Positions 9,351 through 17,811 of a stretch of DNA of 64,000 nt are shown piece after piece. The stretch is from Myxococcaceae bacterium (lineage in GTDB: Bacteria > Myxococcota > Myxococcia > Myxococcales > Myxococcaceae), in NCBI GenBank assembly GCA_016793095.1, contig JAEUJQ010000006.1, positions 1 to 64,000 on the forward strand, written 5' to 3'. Below the pieces are notes generated by a model. The model was not told where the DNA came from. It worked only from the letters and a program-made list of their open reading frames with translations, and did not search any database. The position numbers were made by a program, and so were the translations under genes. The first letter of the stretch is position 1; the number at the start of each line of letters is the position of its first letter.

Positions 9351-9444
9351 GCGGGGCCTCCTATTCGCCGCGAGCGCCCGAGTCGATGGTGTCCGCCCAG
9401 GCTGGCCTGGCTGTCCGCCCAGACATCGTGTCCGCCCTGAGATG

Positions 9445-9514
9445 GTCGGAGCCGGCGTGTCGGAGCCGGCGTGTCGGAGCCGGCGTGTCGGAGCCGGCGT
9501 GTCCGAGCCGGCGT
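9445..9514. repeat. tandem repeat, five 14-bp units
   Basis: Five head-to-tail copies of a 14-bp unit (GTCGGAGCCGGCGT, the last with one change) start at 9445, 9459, 9473, 9487 and 9501. Each unit contains the palindrome GCCGGC. The array lies in the 183-base gap between the PKD lipoprotein stop and the MoaD-MoaE start. It is too short and has no spacers, so it is not a CRISPR array. Confidence 0.85.
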
Positions 9515-9533
9515 ATCCGTCAGCGGGTCCGAC

Positions 9534-11210
9534 TCAGCGAGCGCGCTCGGGCGGGCTGAGCTTCACCTCGAGCAGCAGCGACGCCCCGGTCGCGGTCGGG
9601 GCGAGGTCGAGGAACACCTGCTCGACGCTGGTGAGCTGGGTGACGAAGGTGGACGTCAGCGCCTGCGTGGTGATGACCTTCCGGGGATCGAGCCCGGGCA
9701 CCATGCGCGGCTCGAGCAGGTCGCGCCCGAGCTGTCCGACGTCGATGAAGGCCGTGACGTGGCCCGGCCCGCAGGCGCCCTCGGAGCGCCGCGCGAGCTG
9801 GCTGACGAGATCGATCGGCGCCGCGCCGTCGAGGGGCCGTCCCCACCGCGCGTAGAGCGTGTCGCGATCGAGGGCGAGCTCGAGGGGTTGCGGCGCGACG
9901 ACCGTGCGCCAGATGGTGGTGTCGCCCTCCGAGGCGGAGTCGACGGGCTCCCGCCGGCGCATGAGCAGCCGCTCGAGGGCGCCGCGCACCGCCACCCGAT
10001 CGGGCACCGCGGCCTCGGCCAGCAGCGTCACCCGCGGCGCCGGCCGGCCCCCGCCTCGAATGGTGGCCGCGAGGAACGCGTCGACGTCGGCGTAGAGGGA
10101 CAGATCGAGCCGGCGCGACAACACCGCGAGCCCTGCGCGCACCTCCTCGTCGTCGACCTCCCCGGACCGGGGCCCGAGCCCGAAGGCATCGAGGACCTCG
10201 ACGACGGGGACATCGAGGGAGACGGCGGCGATCGGCCCCTCCGCGGTGTTGGCGAGCAGCCGCGCCGGGCGCGAGCGCGGGGGCGTCTTCCAGAGCGGCC
10301 CCGCGGCGAGCAGCTTCGCGACCAGGCGGCCCTCCTGCGCGCCGAAATGCAGCGCGCCCACGGCGATCGACCACGCCTGGGGCGCGACGCGACGGGCCCT
10401 CGACGGCGCAGAGGGGCGCGCCAGCACCGCGACTCCCCCGCTCGCCAGCTCGGCGATGGCGGCCGCCGCCGCGGGCTCCGACACCAGCCCCTGCGTCGGA
10501 GCTGCCAGCACCAGCGCCGCGGCGCGATCGATCTCCGCGTCTGCCTCGCCGGTGACGAACCAGACGGTGCCGCGATCGGCGAAGAGCTTTCCCCGGAGGT
10601 CCTGGCTGACGAACCGCCCCTCGGCCTCGCGCCAGCCGTGATCGACGAGGAACTCGCGGAACGCCTTGGTGCCCCCCGCCTCGTCGTGCACGCCGAAGAA
10701 GGTGACGAGCGCCTCGACGCCGGGCACGAGGAAGGTCCCGGCGCCCTCGGCGCGATCGATCGCCGCCACGCCGGCTCTCCCCGGCTCGAGGGCGAACTGC
10801 AGCACCGGCGCCCGCTCGACGAGCCGCTGCACGGCGCCGACCGAGCCGAGGCGCTCGACGAAGTCGATGGCCGGGCCCACGTCATCGAGCGTGCGGAACA
10901 CCAGCACCGCCTCGGCCCCGGGCACGACCGCGTGGAAGACGTCCCTGGGCTGCACCAGCACCGAGACGCGATCGGTGACGCGATCGCCGTCGAGCGCCTT
11001 CACCTCGTAGCGGCCCGCCTTCGTGAAGGCGTGCTCGACGACCTGGCCGCTCGCGGTCGCGCCATCCCCGAAGTCCCAGCGCCGAGGCCCTTCTGACGAG
11101 AGCCGAACGAGCTGCCCTGTGTCCACCGGCTGTTCACGGCGCTCCTCACGCACCGCGCGCACGCACGAGGCGGAGACCGCCACGACGACGACGCTGACGA
11201 GGACCCGCAC
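9534..11210 (-). CDS. PKD-domain lipoprotein
   Basis: A 558-residue lipoprotein. The signal peptide ends with a lipobox (VSASC, Cys16). Residues about 35-90 form a PKD-like Ig fold with the typical WDFGDG motif followed by a HAFTKAGRYEV block. The remaining 460 residues alternate helices and strands with no recognised enzyme motif and resemble conserved Myxococcota hypothetical proteins. PKD domains mediate protein or carbohydrate contacts outside the cell. The start is GTG. The gene begins 15 bases after the MXAN_2562-like gene, so it probably shares its transcript. Confidence 0.75.
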   Translation of the reverse strand: MRVLVSVVVVAVSASCVRAVREERREQPVDTGQLVRLSSEGPRRWDFGDGATASGQVVEHAFTKAGRYEVKALDGDRVTDRVSVLVQPRDVFHAVVPGAEAVLVFRTLDDVGPAIDFVERLGSVGAVQRLVERAPVLQFALEPGRAGVAAIDRAEGAGTFLVPGVEALVTFFGVHDEAGGTKAFREFLVDHGWREAEGRFVSQDLRGKLFADRGTVWFVTGEADAEIDRAAALVLAAPTQGLVSEPAAAAAIAELASGGVAVLARPSAPSRARRVAPQAWSIAVGALHFGAQEGRLVAKLLAAGPLWKTPPRSRPARLLANTAEGPIAAVSLDVPVVEVLDAFGLGPRSGEVDDEEVRAGLAVLSRRLDLSLYADVDAFLAATIRGGGRPAPRVTLLAEAAVPDRVAVRGALERLLMRRREPVDSASEGDTTIWRTVVAPQPLELALDRDTLYARWGRPLDGAAPIDLVSQLARRSEGACGPGHVTAFIDVGQLGRDLLEPRMVPGLDPRKVITTQALTSTFVTQLTSVEQVFLDLAPTATGASLLLEVKLSPPERAR

Positions 11211-11225
11211 GCGACGCGCAGTGTG

Positions 11226-11951
11226 TCAGAGATCGAACGCGATCCCGAACAGCCAGTGCCTGCTCGAGAGGAGGAGGGGCACCGCGCTCGAGCGGAACAT
11301 CTCCTGCAGGTTGAACTCGGCGAAGAGGTACGTGTGGTTCACGCCGACGCTCGAGTCGAAGTCGCGCGCGAGCCGCTGATCGAGGATGTCGAGCATCAGC
11401 GAGAGCCCCACCGTCCCCGCGAGCCCGAAGGCCACGCCTTCGCCTGGTCTGCCGTCGGCGTATTCCAGGGCGCCGCCGTTCACGACCCACCACGGCATGG
11501 TGACGAACTGCCCCTTCACGTAGGGAACCAGGGGGATCTTGTACTTCAGCGCGAGGTAGTCGAAGCGATAGGAGGCGCCAGGGCGGACGGTGAGGATCCG
11601 CAGCCCGGTGGACTGCTCGGCCTTCAGGCCGGTCTCGGCATCGACGGCCTTGCCGAACTTCTCGGCGTACGCCACCGACAGCCCCGCTGAGATGGTGCCG
11701 AACCGCTGCCAGATCATGTACTCGAGGCCGACCTCTCCCATGAGCATGGGCGTGTCACCGAACACGCGCGCATAGGGCCGCTGGTCCATCGGCCCGAGGT
11801 TGGGGAAGACGGCGTTGTCGATGAGCGGCTTGTAGGGCCCGAGCTTCAGCTCGAGCACGAAGGTGCGGGGGCTCTCGGCGGCGACGCTCGAGGCGTTCAC
11901 CTGACCGGGGATCTGCGAGAGCAGCGCGAGCGACAGAGCTGCGACCATCAT
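11226..11951 (-). CDS. outer-membrane beta-barrel protein, MXAN_2562-like
   Basis: A 241-residue protein with a short signal peptide (to about residue 20) followed by alternating hydrophobic and polar strands, aromatic girdles and a C-terminus ending in a Phe-Asp-Leu strand, as expected for a small outer-membrane barrel. It matches my memory of the MXAN_2562 family, which is paired with MXAN_2561 in myxobacteria; here the adjacent upstream gene is the MXAN_2561-like protein, which supports the call. The start overlaps the preceding stop (ATGATG/TGA). Substrate and role are unknown. Confidence 0.7.
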   Translation of the reverse strand: MMVAALSLALLSQIPGQVNASSVAAESPRTFVLELKLGPYKPLIDNAVFPNLGPMDQRPYARVFGDTPMLMGEVGLEYMIWQRFGTISAGLSVAYAEKFGKAVDAETGLKAEQSTGLRILTVRPGASYRFDYLALKYKIPLVPYVKGQFVTMPWWVVNGGALEYADGRPGEGVAFGLAGTVGLSLMLDILDQRLARDFDSSVGVNHTYLFAEFNLQEMFRSSAVPLLLSSRHWLFGIAFDL

Positions 11952-12844
11952 CGGTGACGTCTCCTGAGGAACCAGCCGAGCGCCAGCAGGGGGAAGAGCG
12001 CGGGGGCCGTGGCGCAGCCGCCTGCGTCGGTGCCTCCAGCGTCGCGGTAGGCGCCCCAGAAGCCCACCGTGCGGCGGGGCGTGCCCGAGACGATCTCACT
12101 GTCGGCGCTCTCGTTCGTCGCGGAGTCCACGGCCCTGAGCATGACGTCGTAGGTGGTGCCGTTGAGCAGGCCGTCCACGATCACCGATCGGCCGGTGCCG
12201 AGGTTCACGGTGGTCCGTCGCACGAAGTCGGCATCTCCTTGCCTTCGCACGAACGGAACGATCTGGGTGGTGTCGCTCGACACCGAGAACTCGAGGCTGA
12301 GCGCCTTGTCCTGGAGCGCGACGTTCGTGATGATCGGCGCGCTGGGCGGCTGCGCGTCGTAGATGATGCGGAGCGGGCTGGCGGTGATCGTCTGCGGCGT
12401 CTGCAACCCGAAGCACTGCAGCGAGGCCGGCACGGCGGCGCAGATCTTGTGCTCCTTGGTGAGCGTCTGCGCTCCTCCGCAGGGTGTCGAGCTGCCTTCG
12501 GTGAAGCCCGGCAGCTCGTTGATGTTGATCGTGAACGTCCCCATGCGCAGCGAGCTCACGAGGAGCGGCGTGACGGCGTCGTACTCCTTGTCTTTGTCGC
12601 CCGGCTGGTTGCCGCAGGAGCCCTCGGTCGCCCACAGCCGCATGTTGTTGCAGGGCTGCGTGCCAAGCTGGTTCCACACCCAGTAGAGGATCCGGCTCTC
12701 CCCGCAGGACGAGGCCCCGATGATGAGCTGATCGGTCGTGGACTGCGGGCTCTCACGAACGCCGAACGTCACCAGGTTCATGCCGACGCCCGGGAGCTGC
12801 GCAGACGCGCTGGAAGCGAACAGGACGAGGACGAGGGAACGCAT
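11948..12844 (-). CDS. MYXO-CTERM-anchored protein, MXAN_2561-like
   Basis: About 298 residues: a Sec signal peptide (cleaved after ASSASA), a disulfide-rich N-terminal domain, a fibronectin-III-like domain (near residues 195-260) and a C-terminal sorting tail consisting of a Gly-Cys motif, a hydrophobic helix and an Arg cluster (FLRRRHR). That tail is the MYXO-CTERM pattern linked to surface anchoring in myxobacteria. I chose the ATG at 12844, which opens directly into the signal peptide. It overlaps the MXAN_2562-like barrel by 4 bases, so the two likely act together at the outer membrane. Confidence 0.75.
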   Translation of the reverse strand: MRSLVLVLFASSASAQLPGVGMNLVTFGVRESPQSTTDQLIIGASSCGESRILYWVWNQLGTQPCNNMRLWATEGSCGNQPGDKDKEYDAVTPLLVSSLRMGTFTININELPGFTEGSSTPCGGAQTLTKEHKICAAVPASLQCFGLQTPQTITASPLRIIYDAQPPSAPIITNVALQDKALSLEFSVSSDTTQIVPFVRRQGDADFVRRTTVNLGTGRSVIVDGLLNGTTYDVMLRAVDSATNESADSEIVSGTPRRTVGFWGAYRDAGGTDAGGCATAPALFPLLALGWFLRRRHR

Positions 12845-12938
12845 GAACACTGCCCGTCGTAGCAACCCATCTGCCAGCCCGCCAGCGCATCCAACCGCCT
12901 GAAACAACTGATTGGCGACCGCGCCGCCCGCGTCGGCC

Positions 12939-12955
12939 AGTGACAAAATGTCACT
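12939..12955. promoter_or_regulatory. 17-bp perfect palindrome, possible operator
   Basis: AGTGACA-AAA-TGTCACT has 7-base arms around a 3-base AT spacer. It overlaps the stop codon of the Asd-like gene and lies about 95-111 bases upstream of the MXAN_2561-like start on the same strand. It is AT-richer than its surroundings and symmetrical, as expected for a dimeric regulator site, but it has no T-tract for a terminator. Confidence 0.4.
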
Positions 12956-13952
12956 CGCGATCGGCCAGCTCGAAGGCGATGTCGAGGGCGGAGTCGGCGG
13001 TGCGGAAGGCGTTGTCGGTGGCGGCGATGAGCTGCACGCGCTCGCCGAGGGCGCGCACGCGACCGACGTGAATCGCGGCGTCGTCGGTGGTGAGCATCGG
13101 CATGGGGTAGATGTTCTCTTTCGGCTCGTCGAGCAGCTTGAGACCGGAGTCGGCCTTGAGCGTCGCGCGCACGCCGTCTGCGTCCACCTTCCGGCCGAGG
13201 TGCGCGGAGAGGACGAGCGTGAGCCCGTGGTAGGTGGGCACCAGCACCGAGGTCGCGGTGAGCGCAGGCAGCTTCTCGCCGCCCCACACGCGCGCCGACT
13301 CCACCAGCAGCGTTCGCTCGAGCAGCGCCAGGCCGTTGTCGATCGGCCCGACGGCGGGGATGACGTTGAAGGCGAGCCGGTGGGGGAAGAGCTCGAGATC
13401 GGGATCCTTGCCGTTCATCAGCTCGGCGGTCTGCTTCGAGAGGTGCGCGACGCCCGCGTTCCCGTAGGCCGCCGCGCCGCACAGCACGGTGACGTCGGCG
13501 AAGGTGAGGCCGAAGGCGGCGCGCAGCGGCTCGAGCGCGCGGGTGAAGGCCTGCGTCGCGGCGTGGGCGAGCGACACCACCCGGCCCGAGAACGGCCGAT
13601 CGAGCACGCCGTCGTTCACGCCCGGCACCACCAGCGGCGCCTTGTCATCGAGCCGGAAGGCGCCGGAGAGATCGATCGCCCAGACGCCCTGCTGCTGCGC
13701 CTGCTCGGCGATGGGCCGGGCCACCTCGGGGGGCACGGCGAGGATCGCGACCGTGACGCCCTTCAGGCCCTCCGGCCCGTACTTCTCGATGACGAGCGTG
13801 TCGTCGCCGAAGTCCAGCTCCTCCCCTGCTCCGCGCTCGCTCGAGAACACCCGCACGGCGTCGGCCGGGTGATCGCGCAACGCGAGGGCCTGCACGACCT
13901 GACGGCCGACGACGCCCGAGGCTCCGACGACGGCGATGACTGGCTCCGACAT
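12951..13952 (-). CDS. aspartate-semialdehyde dehydrogenase-like protein lacking the catalytic Cys
   Basis: A 333-residue protein with the Asd fold: the NADP-binding GASGVVGRQV motif at residue 10, a conserved dimerisation domain, and the TYHG histidine region in the C-terminal half. The catalytic motif, normally NPNCST or similar, reads SLAHAAT at about residues 127-133, so the nucleophilic Cys aligns with Ala131. This is the pattern of USG-1-type Asd paralogues, which are thought to be inactive as ASADH. A true asd may exist elsewhere. The start lies 4 bases after the tsaB stop, so it is in the rseP-tsaB transcript. Confidence 0.85.
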   Translation of the reverse strand: MSEPVIAVVGASGVVGRQVVQALALRDHPADAVRVFSSERGAGEELDFGDDTLVIEKYGPEGLKGVTVAILAVPPEVARPIAEQAQQQGVWAIDLSGAFRLDDKAPLVVPGVNDGVLDRPFSGRVVSLAHAATQAFTRALEPLRAAFGLTFADVTVLCGAAAYGNAGVAHLSKQTAELMNGKDPDLELFPHRLAFNVIPAVGPIDNGLALLERTLLVESARVWGGEKLPALTATSVLVPTYHGLTLVLSAHLGRKVDADGVRATLKADSGLKLLDEPKENIYPMPMLTTDDAAIHVGRVRALGERVQLIAATDNAFRTADSALDIAFELADRE

Positions 13953-13956
13953 GGCT

Positions 13957-14691
13957 TCAGGGCTCCTTCGGCGTGATCAGGCGCGCCTTCGACTCGACGC
14001 CCGCGAGCGGGGGGAACTTCGGGTTCTCTTCGGCGCCGCTGCCTCGCAGGTAGTGCGGCTCGAGCGAGAAGAGGGCGTCGGCGTCGTACGCGGCGGGCAT
14101 GGTGGCGAGGCGCGCCAGCGCGACGGCGGACGGCACCACCGGGGCCTCGAGGAGCTGCGCCGAAAGCACGCCCCGCTCGACGAGGGCGAGGCGATAGTCA
14201 GTCAGCGCAGGGCCGATCACGCGCGCCCCGGGCGTCGCTCCCACCAGCTTCGCGAACGCGTCGATCGGCAGCGACGTCTCCGGCTCGAGCGCCGTGACCG
14301 CGACGCCGCGCCGCTGGTAGCGCCCCAGGTACAGCTCGTTCTTCTTCACGACGGCGACGGAGAACAGCTCCACGTCCTCGGGGCCGTCGAGGGCGAGCGC
14401 GGCCAGCGACGAGACGCCGACCAGCGGCACCCGCAGCGCGTACGCGAGCCCCTTCAGACACGACAGCCCGATTCGCAGCCCGGTGAAGGAGCCGGGGCCC
14501 AGGCCGCTCACCAGGCCGGTGACGTCCTTCAGGGTGAGCCCGTGCCTGCGCAGCAGCGCGTCGATCACCCCGGGCAGGGCCTCGCTCTGCTTCGTGGGTG
14601 GCGGCACCAGCACGTGCTCCACCACCTCGCCGCCGGGGCGGACGAGCGCGAGCGAGAGCGTGAGACACGAGGTGTCGAGGGCCAGCCACAT
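13957..14691 (-). CDS. tsaB: tRNA threonylcarbamoyladenosine biosynthesis protein TsaB
   Basis: A 244-residue ASKHA-fold protein of the YeaZ/TsaB family. It begins with the ATPase-like strand LALDTSCLTLSLAL and has the family block GLGPGSFTGLRIG (near residue 67). TsaB forms a heterodimer with TsaD and is needed for the universal t6A modification of ANN-decoding tRNAs. Length is typical. It lies 12 bases downstream of rseP and 4 bases upstream of the Asd-like gene. Confidence 0.93.
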   Translation of the reverse strand: MWLALDTSCLTLSLALVRPGGEVVEHVLVPPPTKQSEALPGVIDALLRRHGLTLKDVTGLVSGLGPGSFTGLRIGLSCLKGLAYALRVPLVGVSSLAALALDGPEDVELFSVAVVKKNELYLGRYQRRGVAVTALEPETSLPIDAFAKLVGATPGARVIGPALTDYRLALVERGVLSAQLLEAPVVPSAVALARLATMPAAYDADALFSLEPHYLRGSGAEENPKFPPLAGVESKARLITPKEP

Positions 14692-14703
14692 CGGGGCAGG
14701 GCT

Positions 14704-16350
14704 CTACCGGAACAGCTTGGTGATGTCGTTCTTGAACACCAGCACGAGCAGCATCGCGATGACGACGAGGCCGAACATGTTGGCGTACTCCCGCACCCGG
14801 ATGGGGATGGGGCGGCGGCGAATGCCCTCCCAGAACGCGGCGAGCAGAGCGAAGCCGTCGAAGATGGGGATCGGCAGCAGGTTGACGAGCCCGAGGTTCA
14901 CCGACACGAGCGCCATGTTCATCAGGTAGGTGTCGAGCCCTGCCTCGGCGCTCTTCGTCGCGACCTGGAAGACGGCGATCGGCCCGCCTACCGCGTCGAG
15001 CGGCACGCCGCCGGTGAAGAGCTTCACCAGCACCACGCCGATGAGGCGAATGGCCTTCGGCACCTCCTTGAGCGCCATCACCAGCGCGTCCTTCGGGCCG
15101 ACGAAGACCGTCCTGGTCTCGGCGGGGGCGGGATCGGCGACGAGGGAGAAGAAGCGCGCGGTGCCGAGGATCAGCGTCTTCCGCTCGTTCTTGAGCTCGT
15201 CGTACGAGATCTCGGGGGCGCGCGCGATGGTGGCGCTCTTCTGCTCGGCGCCGCTCTGCCAGGTCAGCTTGAAGGGCCGGTCCTCGTGCGAGCGCAGCTT
15301 GATGTCGAAGAGGAAGTACGACTTCACGGGGGCGTCGTTCACCGAGACGAAGCGATCGCCACGCTGGAGACCCGCCTTCTCGGCCGGGCTGCCCGGCACC
15401 ACCCAGGCGACGTAGAGATCCGCCGGCTCGGCGCCCAGCGCGGCGTGCCCCTCCCCCGGCTGCTTCTCGAGTGTGACCGTGAGCGTCTTCGGCAGCGTGT
15501 ACGCCAACCCGGCCATCAGCTTGTTCTCGAGCCGCACCACCTCGAGGGTGAGCGGACCCGACAGCTTCTCGAGCACGCGAAGGAGCTGCACCTCGTCTCC
15601 GACAGGTTCACCGTTGATGGACACGATGCGGTCGAACGTCTCGAGCCCGGCCTGCGCGGCCACGGAGCCCGCGGGCACACCGACGACGGGCGCCGAGGCC
15701 TGCGCCGTGATGCCCAGCATGCCCTTGCGCGTCTTCTCGACCGGGTTCGACTCGTCCACCGTCATCACCGGGTTGAGCTGAAAGACGAGCTCCTGGTCGC
15801 CGCGCTTCACGGTGATGGGAATGGCGGAGTCCACCCCCGCGATGGCCTCGGAGATCTCCTCGAAGCGCACGATCTCGACGCCGTTCACCCGGGTGATGAC
15901 GTCTCCCGGCTTGATGCCCGCGATGGCGGCGGGCATGTCGGCGGCCACGTTCCCGACCCGCGGGGTGAGGTACGTCGTCTCGCCCAGCAGCGCGAAGAAG
16001 TACGCGAACACCGGGAAGATGAGGTTGAACGCGGGCCCGGCGGACATGATGACGGCGCGCTTCCACCAGGGGGCCGCGTAGAGGCCGCGGTGGCGCTCGG
16101 GATCGTCGAGGTCATGCTCCTCGCCCGGGTAGTCGCCGTGCATCTTCACGTAGCCGCCCAGCGGCACCCAGGCGACCTGGTACTCGGTCTCGCCGCGCTT
16201 GATGCCGAAGATGCGCGGCCCGAAGCCGACCGAGAACTTCACCACCTTCACCCCGGCCCACTTCGCCGCGAGGAAGTGCCCGAGCTCGTGCACCGTCACG
16301 AGGACGCCGAGGAAGACGATGAAGACGATGGCTTGCTGGGCGCCGGACAT
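14704..16350 (-). CDS. rseP: RIP zinc metalloprotease RseP with three PDZ-like modules
   Basis: A 548-residue intramembrane site-2-type protease. The zinc motif HELGH is at residue 21 in the first membrane helix and the second metal-binding block (NLLPIPIFDG) is near 487 in a C-terminal helix. Three PDZ-like modules lie between them, with their GxxPGD/GxxRGD-type loops near residues 141-146 (IKPGDVI), 235-240 (ETFDRI) and 340-345 (LQRGDRF). The usual Proteobacterial protein has two PDZ domains in about 450 residues, so this copy is longer. It should cut anti-sigma factors or remnant signal peptides at the inner membrane. Confidence 0.92.
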   Translation of the reverse strand: MSGAQQAIVFIVFLGVLVTVHELGHFLAAKWAGVKVVKFSVGFGPRIFGIKRGETEYQVAWVPLGGYVKMHGDYPGEEHDLDDPERHRGLYAAPWWKRAVIMSAGPAFNLIFPVFAYFFALLGETTYLTPRVGNVAADMPAAIAGIKPGDVITRVNGVEIVRFEEISEAIAGVDSAIPITVKRGDQELVFQLNPVMTVDESNPVEKTRKGMLGITAQASAPVVGVPAGSVAAQAGLETFDRIVSINGEPVGDEVQLLRVLEKLSGPLTLEVVRLENKLMAGLAYTLPKTLTVTLEKQPGEGHAALGAEPADLYVAWVVPGSPAEKAGLQRGDRFVSVNDAPVKSYFLFDIKLRSHEDRPFKLTWQSGAEQKSATIARAPEISYDELKNERKTLILGTARFFSLVADPAPAETRTVFVGPKDALVMALKEVPKAIRLIGVVLVKLFTGGVPLDAVGGPIAVFQVATKSAEAGLDTYLMNMALVSVNLGLVNLLPIPIFDGFALLAAFWEGIRRRPIPIRVREYANMFGLVVIAMLLVLVFKNDITKLFR

Positions 16351-16438
16351 GGAGTGGCCACGTTAACCAACGCGCCCGGCTCGCGCATCCCGCCCGATTC
16401 GAGGCAGGCGCCCGAGCGGGCTCGCCCCCGGCCGCCGA

Positions 16439-17200
16439 TCACGCGGGCGCGCTGCCCGTCACCCGGCTCGCCCACGCCTCGAGCGCCCTCAGGCCGGCGT
16501 TCAAGGCGAAGCCCAGCAGGCCCAGCCCGAGCACGTCGAGCGTGAGGCGCACCTCGTCGCCAGCGATCTGCGCGCTCACCACGTCACTGCCGAGGCCCTG
16601 TGCCACTCCGACCACCATCTCGGTCACCACGGCCACGATGATCGCCATCGACGCGGCCGAGCGCACGCCCACCACCAACGCAGCCAGCCCTTCCCACGGC
16701 TGCGTCCAGCGGAGCCGCTGCCAACGGGTCGCGCCAGCCAACCCGAGCACCTCGGCGCGGGCGCTGGCGGGCGGGCGCGCCGCGGTGGTGACGGCGAGGG
16801 CGACGAGCCAGGCGCACGCGAGGGCGACCGTCACCACTCGCGAGAGCTCGGTGTACCCGAACGCCAGGAGCGCCAGGGGGAAGAGGACGACGGGAGGGAT
16901 GCTGCGCGCGAAGTCGAGCAGCCCGTCCACCACGGGCGCGCGCCGACGCAGCCCTGCCGCGAGCAGGCCGAGCGCCACGCCGCCGAGGCTGCCCACGAGG
17001 AAGCCCGCGGCGCTCCGGCCGAGCGTCGCCAGCAGGTGGCCGCCCAGCGAGCGCCACGCGCCGGGGAGCGCGGCCGCGGTCTGCCACGGGCTCGCCACCA
17101 GGCTGCGGCCCCCCACCTCGACCGCCGCGAGCCCCCACCAGCACGCACAGACGATGGCCACGACGAGCAGCGAGGGGACGAGGCGGCGGACCGGGCTCAC
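16439..17200 (-). CDS. ABC transporter permease (nitrate/sulfonate/taurine type)
   Basis: A 253-residue inner-membrane permease with about six transmembrane helices and the BPD permease EAA-type loop (GATRWQRLRW near residue 155). It belongs to the SsuC/TauC-like group. It starts at a GTG that overlaps the ATPase stop (GTGA), so it is translated after it. Together with the ATPase and the binding lipoprotein it makes a complete importer. The substrate is not fixed by sequence; this subfamily transports nitrate, alkylsulfonates, taurine or thiamin precursors. Confidence 0.9.
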   Translation of the reverse strand: MSPVRRLVPSLLVVAIVCACWWGLAAVEVGGRSLVASPWQTAAALPGAWRSLGGHLLATLGRSAAGFLVGSLGGVALGLLAAGLRRRAPVVDGLLDFARSIPPVVLFPLALLAFGYTELSRVVTVALACAWLVALAVTTAARPPASARAEVLGLAGATRWQRLRWTQPWEGLAALVVGVRSAASMAIIVAVVTEMVVGVAQGLGSDVVSAQIAGDEVRLTLDVLGLGLLGFALNAGLRALEAWASRVTGSAPA

Positions 17201-17811
17201 ACGGGCTCCAGCGCCCCTGCGCGCAGGCGCAGCACGCGCGCTCCGAGGGCCGCCGCGTCAGAGAGATCGTGCGTCACCACCAGGGTCGCGCGGCCGCCCC
17301 GACGCCGGGCGAGGGCCGCGAGGGCGCGCTCGCGCAGCGCATCGCTCAACGCCGAGAAGGGCTCGTCGGCGACGAGCAGCTCGTGCGGGCTCAACAGCGC
17401 CCTCGCGATCGACACCATCTGCCGCTCGCCACCTGACAGCGCCCAGGCGGCCCTCGAGGGCGAGACCTCGGGCAGCACCTCGGCGAGCAGCGCGCTCGCG
17501 CGGGCCTCGGCGTCTGGCACGCCGGCGAGCTGCAGCGCCATCGCCACGTTCCGGGACACGCTGAACCACGGGAAGATCCCGTCGCTGACCGACTGCGGCA
17601 CGTACGCCGCGCCCGCGCGTGCCCGCCGCACCTGCCCCGACGACGGCGCCTCGAGCCCCAGCACGAGCCGCGACAAGGTCGTCTTCCCGGCGCCGTTCGC
17701 CCCCGTGATGGCCACGACGTCGCCCGCCGACAGGGTGAGCGAGATCTCGCGCAGCAGCGCCGCGCCCGCGCGGGTGAAGGACACGCCCTCGAGCGCCACC
17801 ACCGCGCTCAC
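17197..17811 (-). CDS. ABC transporter ATP-binding protein
   Basis: A 204-residue ATPase. Walker A is GANGAGKTT (near residue 36), the ABC signature is LSGGERQMVS (near 125), Walker B is LLVADEP (near 146) and the H-loop is VTHDLSD (near 180). It drives the neighbouring permease. The GTG start overlaps the TGA of the binding-protein gene by the GTGA arrangement, and its own stop overlaps the permease start in the same way, so the three genes look translationally coupled. It is slightly shorter than the usual 240-260 residues, lacking a C-terminal extension. Confidence 0.92.
   Translation of the reverse strand: MSAVVALEGVSFTRAGAALLREISLTLSAGDVVAITGANGAGKTTLSRLVLGLEAPSSGQVRRARAGAAYVPQSVSDGIFPWFSVSRNVAMALQLAGVPDAEARASALLAEVLPEVSPSRAAWALSGGERQMVSIARALLSPHELLVADEPFSALSDALRERALAALARRRGGRATLVVTHDLSDAAALGARVLRLRAGALEPV

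Noticed and set aside
9445-9514. CRISPR array
   Set aside because: Repeats are directly adjacent, only 14 bp long and without spacers, and no cas gene is present.
13936-16545. Long + strand open frame opposite tsaB and rseP
   Set aside because: Low-complexity Arg/His-rich translation with no family match; it is antisense to recognised genes.
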